DNA from: an uncultured Pseudokineococcus sp.
GTDB taxonomy: Bacteria; Actinomycetota; Actinomycetes; Actinomycetales; Quadrisphaeraceae
Length of the DNA stretch: 64,000 nt
Direction of reading: 5' to 3'
Assembly (NCBI RefSeq): GCF_947499845.1
Contig: NZ_CANMPM010000006.1
Coordinates: 124,001 to 188,000 of the forward strand
In this document: in pieces, positions 1-7,199 of the stretch
How positions within the stretch are numbered: the first letter of the stretch is position 1
Layout of the letters: each line of letters begins with the position of its first letter
Notes under the pieces: model-generated
Told to the model about the DNA's origin: nothing
Databases searched by the model: none
What the model saw: the letters and a program-made list of their open reading frames with translations, nothing else
Translations under genes and position numbers: made by a program

Positions 1-1760
1 CCGACGCCCTGGAGCCCCTGCTCGGTCGCCGCCTCACGTGGCAGGTCGTCAAGGGCCGGGCCAACCACCTCTGCGTCCACAAGCTCGACGGCGGCTTCCC
101 CGAGGACGACGGGCTCTTCGAGGCCCCGGCGCCGCTGCCCGGCCGGTCGGTGACCGGCGGGGCGTCCAGCCGCCTGGGCCGCGAGGTGGTGCGGCTGCGC
201 GAGTGGGCCCGGACGACGGAGACCGGCGACCGCGACGACCTCGTGCCCGGCGTCAGCGAGACCGCCTGGCGCCAGCTCGCCGTCACCGCGCGCGAGTGCC
301 TCGGCGCGAGCCGGTGCCCGCAGGCGCAGGAGTGCTTCAGCGAGCGGGCGCGCGAGCGCGCCCGCGAGGTCGACGTCGTCGTCACCAACCACGCGCTCCT
401 CGCGATCGACGCCTTCGAGGGGCGGTCCATCCTCCCCGAGCACGAGGTCCTCGTCGTCGACGAGGCGCACGAGCTGGCCGACCGGGTCACCTCCGTCGTC
501 TCGGCGCAGCTGACGGCGGCCTCGGTGGCCGCGGCCGCGACCCGGGCGCGGCAGGCGGGCTCGGACACCGCCCGCCTGGACGCCGCGGCGGAGGACCTCG
601 GCGTGGCGCTGGCCGACGTCCCCGAGGGCCGCTTCGCCCGGGGCCTGCCGGAGCTCGTCCACCTCGCCGTGGCCGGCGTCCGCGACGCCGCCCGCGAGCT
701 CGTCGGCCAGCTCAAGCCGCCGCCGGGGGAGCGGCCCACCGAGGCGCTGGCCGGTGCGCTGGCGGTCGCGAAGGCGGCGGTCGGCGAGGTCCACGAGGTG
801 GCGGAGCGGATGACGTCGGCGCCCCGCGACGGCACGGGGCACGACGTCCTGTGGCTGTCGGTCTCCGACCTGTCCTCGACGCCCTCCGCGGCCCGGCGCA
901 TGCTCCACGTCGCCCCGCTGCAGGTGGCGGGGCTGCTCCGCGAGGCCCTGTTCGCCGAGCGGACCGTCGTGCTCACCTCCGCGACCCTCACCACGGGCGG
1001 CACCTTCACCGGCGCGGCGCAGTCGGTGGGCCTCGCCCGCCCTCCCGCGGCGGGGGAGGACGCCGGTCCGGGGCCGAGCTGGGACGGGCTCGACGTCGGC
1101 AGCCCCTTCGACTACCCGCGCCAGGGGATCCTCTACCTGGCGCGCCACCTCCCCGTGCCGGGGCGCGAGGGCGCCGGGACGCCGGTCGTCGACGAGGTCG
1201 TCGAGCTGGCCCGCGCGGCCGGAGGGCGCACGCTCGGGCTCTTCTCCTCCCGGCGGGCCGCGGAGGCCGCCGCGGAGGTGCTGCGCGAGCGCCTGGACGT
1301 CCCGGTCCTGTGCCAGGGGGACGACGTGACGCCGACCCTCGTCCGCGAGTTCGCGGCCGACCCCAGCAGCGTCCTCGTCGGCACCCTGTCCCTGTGGCAG
1401 GGCGTCGACGTCCCCGGCCCCTCGTGCCAGCTCGTGACGATCGACCGCATCCCCTTCCCGCGGCCCGACGACCCGCTCCTGTCGGCGCGCGCCGAGGCGG
1501 TCGCGCGCGCCGGGGGCAACGGCTTCCTCGCGGTGTCGGCGCAGCACGCGGCCCTCCGGCTGGCCCAGGGCGCCGGACGGCTCGTGCGCTCGACGGCCGA
1601 CCGCGGGGTCGTCGCCGTCCTCGACCCGCGGCTCGCGACCGCCCGGTACGCCGGCTTCCTGCGCGCGAGCCTGCCGCCGCTGTGGGCCACGAGCGACCGT
1701 GAGGTCGTCCTGGGGGCGCTGCGCCGGCTCGACGCCGCGGCGCGGGCCGCCGAGGGCTGA
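1..1760 (+). CDS. DinG/XPD-family ATP-dependent DNA helicase (5' partial)
   Basis: The reading frame is open from the window edge (first full codon at base 3) to the TGA at 1758-1760, so the N-terminus with Walker A lies outside the window. Visible are the start of the iron-sulfur region (KGRANHLC, first Cys at residue 24 of the fragment), the other cluster cysteines in ECLGASRCPQAQEC, the Walker B/DEAH box VVDEAHEL near fragment residue 150, and the C-terminal helicase motifs TSATL, WQGVDVPG and QGAGRLVRS. This is the layout of the DinG/YoaA/XPD superfamily 2 helicases, 5'-3' DNA helicases that depend on a 4Fe-4S cluster and act on R-loops, forks or damaged DNA. It is upstream of and co-directional with udgX and close to lexA, which fits a repair role. 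Family assignment is secure; the exact paralogue (DinG or YoaA-like) is not. Confidence 0.93.
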   Translation, partial: DALEPLLGRRLTWQVVKGRANHLCVHKLDGGFPEDDGLFEAPAPLPGRSVTGGASSRLGREVVRLREWARTTETGDRDDLVPGVSETAWRQLAVTARECLGASRCPQAQECFSERARERAREVDVVVTNHALLAIDAFEGRSILPEHEVLVVDEAHELADRVTSVVSAQLTAASVAAAATRARQAGSDTARLDAAAEDLGVALADVPEGRFARGLPELVHLAVAGVRDAARELVGQLKPPPGERPTEALAGALAVAKAAVGEVHEVAERMTSAPRDGTGHDVLWLSVSDLSSTPSAARRMLHVAPLQVAGLLREALFAERTVVLTSATLTTGGTFTGAAQSVGLARPPAAGEDAGPGPSWDGLDVGSPFDYPRQGILYLARHLPVPGREGAGTPVVDEVVELARAAGGRTLGLFSSRRAAEAAAEVLRERLDVPVLCQGDDVTPTLVREFAADPSSVLVGTLSLWQGVDVPGPSCQLVTIDRIPFPRPDDPLLSARAEAVARAGGNGFLAVSAQHAALRLAQGAGRLVRSTADRGVVAVLDPRLATARYAGFLRASLPPLWATSDREVVLGALRRLDAAARAAEG

Positions 1761-1837
1761 GCCGGCGGCTGCCTCCACACGTGGGGGCGCGCGGAGGAGG
1801 CGCCCGGCTCCGCGGGGCGCGTCGGGGCGAGCCGACC

Positions 1838-1843
1838 TAGCGT
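1838..1843 (+). promoter_or_regulatory. -10 box TAGCGT, leaderless start of udgX
   Basis: TAGCGT ends 6 nt before the udgX ATG, so transcription should begin at or next to the start codon. No Shine-Dalgarno sequence is present. The same layout recurs across the window (see findings). Confidence 0.5.
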
Positions 1844-1849
1844 GCGGGC

Positions 1850-2524
1850 ATGGCCGCCGCTGCCCGTCCCGACCGTCCCGGAGCTGCCGCGTGGGTGCCG
1901 GAGGACCCGGCCCTGCGCGACGTCGACCACCTGCGCGCCGCGGCGCGCGAGTGCCGCGGTTGCGAGCTGTGGGAGCCCGCGACGCAGGTCGTCTTCTCCG
2001 CCGGGGCCCCCTCGGGGCGGGTGGCCCTCGTGGGCGAGCAGCCCGGGGACCAGGAGGACCGCCGCGGCGTGCCCTTCGTCGGGCCGGCGGGACGGCTGCT
2101 CCAGGTGGCGGTCGAGGAGGCGGGCATCGCCCGCGAGGACGTCTACGTCACCAACGCCGTCAAGCACTTCCGCTTCACGCAGACCGCCCCGGGCAACCGC
2201 CGCGTCCACGCGACGCCGGACGCGGGCCACGTCACCGCCTGCCGGCCCTGGCTGGCGGCCGAGCTGGCCGCCGTCGACCCGGACGTCGTCGTGGTCCTCG
2301 GCGCGACGGCGGGCCGCGCCCTGCTCGGGCCGTCCTTCCGCGTGACGAAGGAGCGCGGCCGGGTGCTCGAGCGGGAGACGAGCCGGGGCCCCAAGCGCTT
2401 CGTGGCGACGATCCACCCGTCCGCCGTCTTGCGGACCCCGGACGACCAGCGCGAGGAGGCCCGCGCCGGCCTCGTCGCCGACCTGCGGGTGGCCGCCGAG
2501 GCGCTCGGGACGACGGCGGCCTAG
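1850..2524 (+). CDS. UdgX-family uracil-DNA glycosylase / uracil-DNA binding protein
   Basis: This 224-residue protein belongs to the uracil-DNA glycosylase superfamily. The motif GEQPGDQED (62-70) is the UdgX form of the glycosylase A motif, and RRVH (117-120) lies in the UdgX-specific loop whose histidine attacks the deoxyribose and leaves the protein covalently bound to uracil-containing DNA in characterised members. HPSAVLR near the C-terminus is the conserved HPS motif. Cysteines 35, 38 and 131 fit the iron-sulfur cluster; family 4 enzymes have a further Cys where this protein has VKHF. The start is ATG at 1850 with a TAGCGT box 6 nt upstream and no ribosome-binding site, suggesting a leaderless message. 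It converges with lexA. Placement among repair genes supports a DNA-damage role, but no LexA box was seen at this promoter. Confidence 0.9.
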   Translation: MAAAARPDRPGAAAWVPEDPALRDVDHLRAAARECRGCELWEPATQVVFSAGAPSGRVALVGEQPGDQEDRRGVPFVGPAGRLLQVAVEEAGIAREDVYVTNAVKHFRFTQTAPGNRRVHATPDAGHVTACRPWLAAELAAVDPDVVVVLGATAGRALLGPSFRVTKERGRVLERETSRGPKRFVATIHPSAVLRTPDDQREEARAGLVADLRVAAEALGTTAA

Positions 2525-2555
2525 CGGCCGTCACCTCGAGCGCTCCGGCGGCCGG

Positions 2556-2585
2556 CGGGGCCAGGCCCCGGGGCGTCGTGCCCCG
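2556..2585. terminator. Candidate bidirectional terminator between udgX and lexA
   Basis: Two GC-rich hairpins sit side by side between the convergent 3' ends: GGGGCC/GGCCCC (2557-2569) and CGGGGC-gtcgt-GCCCCG (2569-2585). There is no U-tract, as is common in high-GC actinobacteria. Confidence 0.4.
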
Positions 2586-2594
2586 ACGCGGCGC

Positions 2595-3422
2595 TCAGAC
2601 GCTCCGCAGCACCGCCACGACCCGCCCGAGGACGACGGCCTCGTCGCCGGGGATGGGCTCGTAGGCGGCGTTGCGCGGCAGCAGCCGCACGTGGCCGTCG
2701 CGCCGCTGGAACACCTTGACGGTGGCCTCGCCGTCGATCATCGCGGCCACGACCTCGCCGTTCTCGGCGACGGGCTGCTGGCGGACGACGACCCAGTCCC
2801 CGTCGCAGATGGCGGCCTCGACCATCGAGTCGCCGGCGACCTTGAGCAGGAAGAGCTGCCCGTCGCCGACGAGCTGGCGCGGCAGGGGGAAGACGTCCTC
2901 GACCGCCTGCTCGGCGAGGATCGGCCCGCCCGCCGCGATCCGTCCCACGACCGGCACGTAGGTGGCCGCGGGGCGCGCGTCGCCGGAGCCGGTCTCGTCG
3001 GGCGCGCCGGCGTCGGCCGCCGCCTCGTCGGGGACGGCGCGCAGCAGGGGCTCGCCCGCCGCCGCACCACCGCGCGAGCCCGGCACCACGACCTCGATGG
3101 CCCGGGGCCGCCGGGGGTCGCGGCGCAGGAAGCCCTTGCGCTCCAGCGCCGCCAGCTGGTGGGCGACGCTCGACGGGCTCGTCAGCCCGACGGCCTCGCC
3201 GATCTCCCGCATGCTCGGCGGGTAGCCGCGCCGCTCGACGGCCTCGCCGATGCACTCGAGCACCTTGCGCTGGCGCGCGGTGAGGCCGTCGACCGCCGGG
3301 GCGTCGGGCATCTCGACGACCGTGGCACCGGGCCCCTCGCCCGCGGGGGCCGCGCTCCCGCCCGCCTGCGCGTCGCCCTGCTGCCGGCCGTCCTTCTCCT
3401 CGTCGCCGTTGCGCCGCGCCAC
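2595..3422 (-). CDS. lexA: LexA SOS repressor
   Basis: LexA represses the SOS regulon and cleaves itself when stimulated by RecA filaments. The 275-residue protein has a winged-helix DNA-binding domain at about 46-110 ([16 protein letters not shown]; recognition helix region [13 protein letters not shown]) and a C-terminal S24 peptidase domain. The catalytic dyad is Ser199 (AGDSM) and Lys236 (ATVKVF), and the scissile Ala-Gly is at 164-165 (RIAAGG). It is longer than usual for LexA (about 200-240 residues) because of a 45-residue N-terminal extension and an Ala/Glu/Asp-rich linker (about 115-152). Its promoter holds a near-perfect LexA box, so it is autoregulated. It is divergent from a LysM protein gene, the arrangement known in mycobacteria and corynebacteria. 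Confidence 0.97.
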   Translation of the reverse strand: MARRNGDEEKDGRQQGDAQAGGSAAPAGEGPGATVVEMPDAPAVDGLTARQRKVLECIGEAVERRGYPPSMREIGEAVGLTSPSSVAHQLAALERKGFLRRDPRRPRAIEVVVPGSRGGAAAGEPLLRAVPDEAAADAGAPDETGSGDARPAATYVPVVGRIAAGGPILAEQAVEDVFPLPRQLVGDGQLFLLKVAGDSMVEAAICDGDWVVVRQQPVAENGEVVAAMIDGEATVKVFQRRDGHVRLLPRNAAYEPIPGDEAVVLGRVVAVLRSV

Positions 3423-3478
3423 GTGGCCTCCCGAGCTCGGTGTCGGCGACCGCCCTCGTGCGGGACGCCGTGCCGGTC

Positions 3479-3507
3479 AGCGTAGGGAGCCCCCACCTCG
3501 TGATCAA
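3479..3507 (-). promoter_or_regulatory. lexA promoter (-35 TTGATC, 17-nt spacer, -10 TACGCT)
   Basis: On the minus strand TTGATC (3507-3502) and TACGCT (3484-3479) are separated by exactly 17 nt. The LexA box at 3504-3519 overlaps the -35 element, which would block RNA polymerase when LexA is bound. Confidence 0.65.
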
Positions 3508-3519
3508 ACACCTGTTCGA
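3504..3519. promoter_or_regulatory. LexA box (lexA autoregulation)
   Basis: TCAAACACCTGTTCGA matches the actinobacterial SOS box TCGAAC-N4-GTTCGA at 11 of 12 defined positions. It overlaps the lexA -35 element. Confidence 0.85.
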
Positions 3520-3741
3520 GCGTGTCGCGGCCGGATCCAGGCGCGGCCGCGCCGCCGAGGGACCTCGGGCGCGGCGGGCGGGGCGCGGCCGTGCGGGCTC
3601 CCCGCGCGATCGCCCGACGGGCCTGCGACGGCCCTGGGGAGCCGCGGACGGAGCCCGTTGTCGGTGGTCGGTGCTGGAGTCCTGCACGTCGGCGGCTCAC
3701 CCGTCCTCCTCGGAGGCCGGGCACCCGTCGCCGGGGTCCGG

Positions 3742-3757
3742 TCGAACACCTGTCTGG
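3742..3757. promoter_or_regulatory. LexA box, upstream of the LysM gene
   Basis: TCGAACACCTGTCTGG has a perfect left half-site and the same ACCT centre as the lexA box, with a degenerate right half. It overlaps the candidate -35 element of the LysM-protein promoter. Confidence 0.6.
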
Positions 3758-3783
3758 ACGCCGGGCCGCCACGCTGGTACAAC
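3755..3783 (+). promoter_or_regulatory. Promoter of the LysM gene (-35 TGGACG, 17-nt spacer, -10 TACAAC)
   Basis: TGGACG (3755-3760) and TACAAC (3778-3783) are 17 nt apart and are flanked by LexA boxes at 3742-3757 and 3785-3800. Bound LexA would cover both the -35 region and the transcription start. Confidence 0.5.
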
Positions 3784-3784
3784 A

Positions 3785-3800
3785 TCGCACAGACGTTCGA
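3785..3800. promoter_or_regulatory. LexA box at the LysM-gene transcription start
   Basis: TCGCACAGACGTTCGA matches TCGAAC-N4-GTTCGA at 11 of 12 defined positions. It lies directly downstream of the -10 element. Confidence 0.75.
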
Positions 3801-3911
3801 CCGACAGCGCGAGCCGTGCGCCCTCCCGGGCCGCGGCGCCGCAGCCGCCCCTCGACACGCACGTCCGCGGAACCTCCGGCAGGAGGGGCCGTGGTCCTCC
3901 CGGAGGTCACC

Positions 3912-4463
3912 ATGAGCGCACTGGTCCTGCTCCCGCCGCTGGGCGCCCCCGCGCGCAGCCCGCGCTCGAGCGCTCGACGTCGTCACCTGTCCCTCGTCCC
4001 GACGCCCCGCCGCGCACCGCGGCCCGCGCCGTCCGTGCGGCGCGCCGCGCCCGTGGTGGCGCCGGTGCCGGTCGCCGCTCTGCCCGTCGCCGAGGTGCCG
4101 GTCACGGCGACGGGATCCTGCCGGTCCCGCCGCCGCCCGGTCGCCCTCCGCGTCACCCGGCGGGGGCGCCTGGCGCTCACGGTCTCGGTGACCGTCCTGC
4201 TGGCGGCCGGGGCCGTCCTCGCCCTGTCGGCCGGCTCGCGCCCGGCGCCGGCCGCCGCCGCGCCCGCGGTCGTCGCCGCGGCGCCCGCGTCCGAGGTCCC
4301 CGCCGAGGTCGTGGTCCTGCCGGGCGACACCCTGTGGTCCATCGCCGACGAGGTGGCGGCGCCGGGCGAGGACGTCCGGGACGTCGTGCTGCGCCTGAAG
4401 GAGGCCAACGGCCTCGGCTCGGTGGCGCTCGCCGTGGGCGACAGGATCCTCGTCCCCGCCTGA
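3912..4463 (+). CDS. SOS-regulated LysM-domain membrane protein
   Basis: This 183-residue protein has an Arg/Pro-rich cytoplasmic N-terminus, one membrane segment at about 84-105 ([20 protein letters not shown]) and a single LysM peptidoglycan-binding domain at about 132-183, beginning [18 protein letters not shown] at 3912 was chosen because GGAGGT sits 4 nt upstream; an in-frame extension to 3522 lacks coding character. The gene is divergent from lexA and followed by nrdR and nrdJ, as with the Mycobacterium tuberculosis LysM gene Rv2719c, an SOS-induced cell-wall protein; corynebacterial DivS, a division suppressor, occupies a similar place. Two LexA boxes flank its promoter. A role in slowing division after DNA damage is inferred from these relatives and from the operators. 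Confidence 0.85.
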   Translation: MSALVLLPPLGAPARSPRSSARRRHLSLVPTPRRAPRPAPSVRRAAPVVAPVPVAALPVAEVPVTATGSCRSRRRPVALRVTRRGRLALTVSVTVLLAAGAVLALSAGSRPAPAAAAPAVVAAAPASEVPAEVVVLPGDTLWSIADEVAAPGEDVRDVVLRLKEANGLGSVALAVGDRILVPA

Positions 4464-4577
4464 GGCGCCCCCGGGTGGCGCCGTGGCGGCTCCCGCTCTG
4501 CCAGAGTGGCGCCGTCAGCGCCAGCTCCGCCGCGGCGGCGGCGGCGCCGCACCCGCGGCTCGTCCCGCGGAGGCCGC

Positions 4578-6077
4578 ATGAGCCGCACCGACCCCGACCC
4601 GCACGCCACGACCGACGGCGTCCCTCCCGGGGGGCGGGTCGACCGCTTCTTCGGGGTGACGGCCCGGGGCTCGACCGTCGGCCGCGAGGTCCGCGGCGGC
4701 CTCGTGACGTTCGTGGCGATGGCCTACATCGTCGTGCTGAACCCGCTGATCATCGGGACGGTGCCGGACTCGACGGGCACCTACCTCGGGGGCGGCGACG
4801 CGCCCGATCTGCCAGCCGTGGCCGCCGTGACCGCCCTCGTGGCGGCGGTCATGACGATCCTCATGGGGCTCGTCGGCCGCTTCCCCCTCGGCCTGGCCGC
4901 CGGGCTCGGCCTCAACGCCTTCATCGCCTACGGCGTCGCGAGCCTGCCGGGCATGACGTGGCCCATGGCCATGGGCCTCGTCGTCCTCGAGGGCCTCGTC
5001 ATCCTCGTCCTCGTCCTCACCGGCTTCCGCCGCGCCGTGCTGCGGGCGGTGCCGCGCCAGCTCAAGACGGCCATCAGCGTCGGCATCGGCCTCTTCCTCA
5101 CCCTCGTCGGGCTCGTCAACGCCGGTTTCGTCCGCGCCCCCGTGGGCGGGGGGACCCCGCTCGAGCTCGGGGTCGGCGGCTCGCTGCGCGGCTGGCCCAC
5201 CGTCGTCTTCGTGGTCGGGCTCCTCGTCACCGTGGTCCTCGTCGTCCGGGGCGTCCGCGGCGCCCTGCTCATCGGCGTCGTCGTCGCGACGGCCCTCGCC
5301 CTCGTCGTCCAGGCCGTGTTCGACGTGGGCGGGCAGGCGCCCGACGGCAGCAACCCCACGGGCTTCGGGCTCACCGTGCCCGAGGCGCCGGCGGCCTGGC
5401 TGGCGTGGCCCGACCTCGGGCTCCTCGGCCAGGTGAGCCTCGTCGGTGCCTTCGCCGCGGTGGGCGCCGTCACGGCCGCGCTCGTCGTCTTCACCCTCGT
5501 CGTCGCCGACTTCTTCGACACGATGGGGACGATGGTGGCGGTCGGCGCGGAGGGCGGGCTGCTGGACGAGGAGGGCAACCCGCTGGGCAGCCAGCGGATC
5601 CTCCTCGTCGACTCCCTGGCCGCCGTCGCCGGCGGGGCGGCCAGCGCTTCGAGCGCGACGAGCTTCGTCGAGTCCGCCGCGGGCGTCGGCGACGGCGCCC
5701 GCACCGGGCTGGCGAGCGTGGTGACCGGGGCGGCCTTCCTCGTCGCCGTCGTCGCCTCGCCGCTCGTCTCGCTCGTGCCCTACGAGGCGGCCAGCCCCGC
5801 CCTCGTGGTGGTCGGCTTCCTCATGATGAGCCAGGTCACCGGCATCCGGTGGGACGACCCGGGCGTCGCCCTCCCGGCGTTCCTCACCATCGTGCTCATG
5901 CCCTTCAGCTACTCCATCACCGTGGGCATCGGCGCCGGCTTCCTCACCTACGTCCTGCTCGCGGTCGTGCGCGGTCGTGCGCGGGAGGTGCACCCCCTGC
6001 TGTGGGTCGTCGCCGCGGCCTTCCTCCTGTACTTCACGGTCGGGCCGGTGCAGGACTGGCTCACCGGCGCGGCCTGA
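4578..6077 (+). CDS. NCS2 (AzgA-type) purine permease
   Basis: This is a 499-residue polytopic membrane protein of the nucleobase:cation symporter-2 superfamily, AzgA branch (adenine, guanine, hypoxanthine uptake). Visible signatures include the N-terminal [20 protein letters not shown] segment, [22 protein letters not shown] and [10 protein letters not shown], all typical of AzgA/PbuG proteins, spread over about 12-14 hydrophobic helices. ATG 4578 was chosen because GGAGG lies 4-10 nt upstream. It sits between the LysM gene and nrdR and runs in the same direction. Purine salvage beside ribonucleotide reductase is plausible but could be coincidental. The exact substrate cannot be told from sequence. 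Confidence 0.92.
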   Translation: MSRTDPDPHATTDGVPPGGRVDRFFGVTARGSTVGREVRGGLVTFVAMAYIVVLNPLIIGTVPDSTGTYLGGGDAPDLPAVAAVTALVAAVMTILMGLVGRFPLGLAAGLGLNAFIAYGVASLPGMTWPMAMGLVVLEGLVILVLVLTGFRRAVLRAVPRQLKTAISVGIGLFLTLVGLVNAGFVRAPVGGGTPLELGVGGSLRGWPTVVFVVGLLVTVVLVVRGVRGALLIGVVVATALALVVQAVFDVGGQAPDGSNPTGFGLTVPEAPAAWLAWPDLGLLGQVSLVGAFAAVGAVTAALVVFTLVVADFFDTMGTMVAVGAEGGLLDEEGNPLGSQRILLVDSLAAVAGGAASASSATSFVESAAGVGDGARTGLASVVTGAAFLVAVVASPLVSLVPYEAASPALVVVGFLMMSQVTGIRWDDPGVALPAFLTIVLMPFSYSITVGIGAGFLTYVLLAVVRGRAREVHPLLWVVAAAFLLYFTVGPVQDWLTGAA

Positions 6078-6180
6078 CCCGAGTCACCTCGCGACTCCCT
6101 CCAGCCCCGCTCACGCCGTCGGCGCCCTCCTCGGACGCCGACGGCGTTGTCGGTGGTCGGGTGCATGGTGCTCCCGTGCG

Positions 6181-6231
6181 CGGTGGTGGGGTGGCCGGTG
6201 GTCGGGTGGCCGGTGGTCGGGTGGCTGGTCG
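6181..6231. repeat. Short tandem repeat, 15-bp unit
   Basis: The unit GTGGCCGGTGGTCGG occurs at 6191-6205 and 6206-6220, with partial copies on both sides (6181-6190 and 6221-6231). It lies in the gap between the purine permease and the nrdR promoter. Confidence 0.75.
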
Positions 6232-6321
6232 CCGCACGGTCGGGGCGCAGCCGGAGCGGCAGGGCCCTGCGGCGCAGCCCACCCGAACCGGGAGGGCGGT
6301 GCCCCGACGACACGCCGGTGC

Positions 6322-6350
6322 TTGCGGAAGCGTGGGCCCCGGCTTAGCGT
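6322..6350 (+). promoter_or_regulatory. nrdR promoter (-35 TTGCGG, 17-nt spacer, -10 TAGCGT)
   Basis: TTGCGG at 6322-6327 and TAGCGT at 6345-6350 are 17 nt apart. The first inverted repeat (6357-6372) covers the expected transcription start. Confidence 0.55.
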
Positions 6351-6356
6351 TCACCC

Positions 6357-6372
6357 CAACATCTAGTAGTTG
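6357..6372. promoter_or_regulatory. NrdR box (first of three phased inverted repeats)
   Basis: CAACATCTAGTAGTTG is a 16-bp imperfect palindrome of the size and AT-rich centre expected for NrdR boxes. It lies at the transcription start of the gene encoding NrdR itself. Confidence 0.65.
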
Positions 6373-6387
6373 CACGGCTGTCGTTCC

Positions 6388-6402
6388 TCCACAGGTTGTG
6401 GA
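6388..6402. promoter_or_regulatory. Inverted repeat TCCACA-N3-TGTGGA (second)
   Basis: TCCACAGGTTGTGGA is centred at 6395, about 31 bp after the NrdR-box centre. It could be a second NrdR box or a DnaA-type site. Confidence 0.5.
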
Positions 6403-6418
6403 CGTTGGGGACAGCTCA

Positions 6419-6433
6419 TCCACACGCTGTGGA
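6419..6433. promoter_or_regulatory. Inverted repeat TCCACA-N3-TGTGGA (third)
   Basis: TCCACACGCTGTGGA has the same arms as the preceding repeat and is centred at 6426, exactly 31 bp further on. It is 57 nt upstream of the nrdR start codon. Confidence 0.5.
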
Positions 6434-6490
6434 GGAGCGCCCGCGCCCCGCAGGGGGCGGTGGTCGAGCGCCGAGGCGGGAGGGGTCGCC

Positions 6491-7033
6491 GTGCACTGCC
6501 CGTTCTGCCGCCACCCCGACTCCCGCGTCGTCGACTCGCGGGCGACCGACGACGGCACCGCGATCCGGCGCCGTCGTCAGTGCCCGAGCTGCCAGCGGCG
6601 CTTCACGACCATCGAGGCCGCGAGCCTCACCGTGGTCAAGCGCTCGGGCACCACCGAGCCCTTCAGCCGCGAGAAGGTGCTGTCGGGCGTGCGCAAGGCC
6701 TGCCAGGGACGGCCCGTCACCGAGGACAGGCTGGCGCTGCTGGCCCAGCAGGTCGAGGAGTCGATCCGCACGGCCGGGGCCGCGGAGGTCGAGGCCCACG
6801 ACGTCGGCGTGGCGGTGCTCGCGCCCCTGCGCGACCTCGACGAGGTGGCCTACCTGCGCTTCGCCTCCGTCTACCAGGCCTTCGACACGCTCGAGGACTT
6901 CGCGGCGGCCATCGCCGTGCTGCGCGCCGAGCGCGACGCCGGCACGGGGGACACGAGCACCGGCAGCACGAGCACCGGGGACGCCACCACGGGCGTCGCC
7001 CGGGCCGAGGAGACCGTCGGCCGGACCACCTGA
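6491..7033 (+). CDS. nrdR: Transcriptional repressor NrdR
   Basis: NrdR senses ATP/dATP and represses ribonucleotide reductase genes. The 180-residue protein starts with the zinc ribbon: CPFC at residues 3-6 and CPSC about 25 residues later, followed by an ATP-cone domain (about 49-139) beginning [17 protein letters not shown]. The GTG at 6491 is set by the MHCPFC N-terminus common to the family and by the GGGAGGGG run upstream. The last 30 residues are an unusual Gly/Thr/Ser-rich tail with repeats of the type [12 protein letters not shown]. It is followed 166 nt later by nrdJ, its expected target, and its own promoter carries an NrdR-box-like palindrome. Confidence 0.97.
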   Translation: MHCPFCRHPDSRVVDSRATDDGTAIRRRRQCPSCQRRFTTIEAASLTVVKRSGTTEPFSREKVLSGVRKACQGRPVTEDRLALLAQQVEESIRTAGAAEVEAHDVGVAVLAPLRDLDEVAYLRFASVYQAFDTLEDFAAAIAVLRAERDAGTGDTSTGSTSTGDATTGVARAEETVGRTT

Positions 7034-7199
7034 GGACGCCTGGCGGCCCTCCGAGGGACCCGCCTGAGCGCCTCCCCGCAGACGCACCACAGACCAGACC
7101 CACGAGACCGCACCACCTGGGCCGCGCCCGCGCGGCCGCCAGCACCGAGGACGAGCCCACCGCCCCGCGGTGGCAGGACGAGCGACGGAAGAAGGACCC

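Larger units (their letters stand above)
6078..6490. other. 413-bp leader/promoter region of nrdRJ; no protein gene seen
   Basis: This stretch holds a short 15-bp tandem repeat (6181-6231), a promoter (6322-6350) and three inverted repeats with centres about 31 bp apart (6357-6372, 6388-6402, 6419-6433). Open frames here are not gene-like. Confidence 0.6.

Noticed and set aside
6388-6433. The TCCACA/TGTGGA repeats as a replication origin
   Set aside because: No dnaA, dnaN or recF genes and too few boxes; regulation of nrdRJ is the simpler reading.
3440-7033. Very long open frame (about 1200 codons) spanning the LysM and permease genes and ending in nrdR
   Set aside because: Only the last 180 codons (from 6491) resemble a protein. 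The rest is Arg/Pro/Gly-rich shadow sequence produced by high GC.
6078-7199. Cobalamin riboswitch upstream of nrdR or nrdJ
   Set aside because: No B12-box-like element or matching long structured leader was found.
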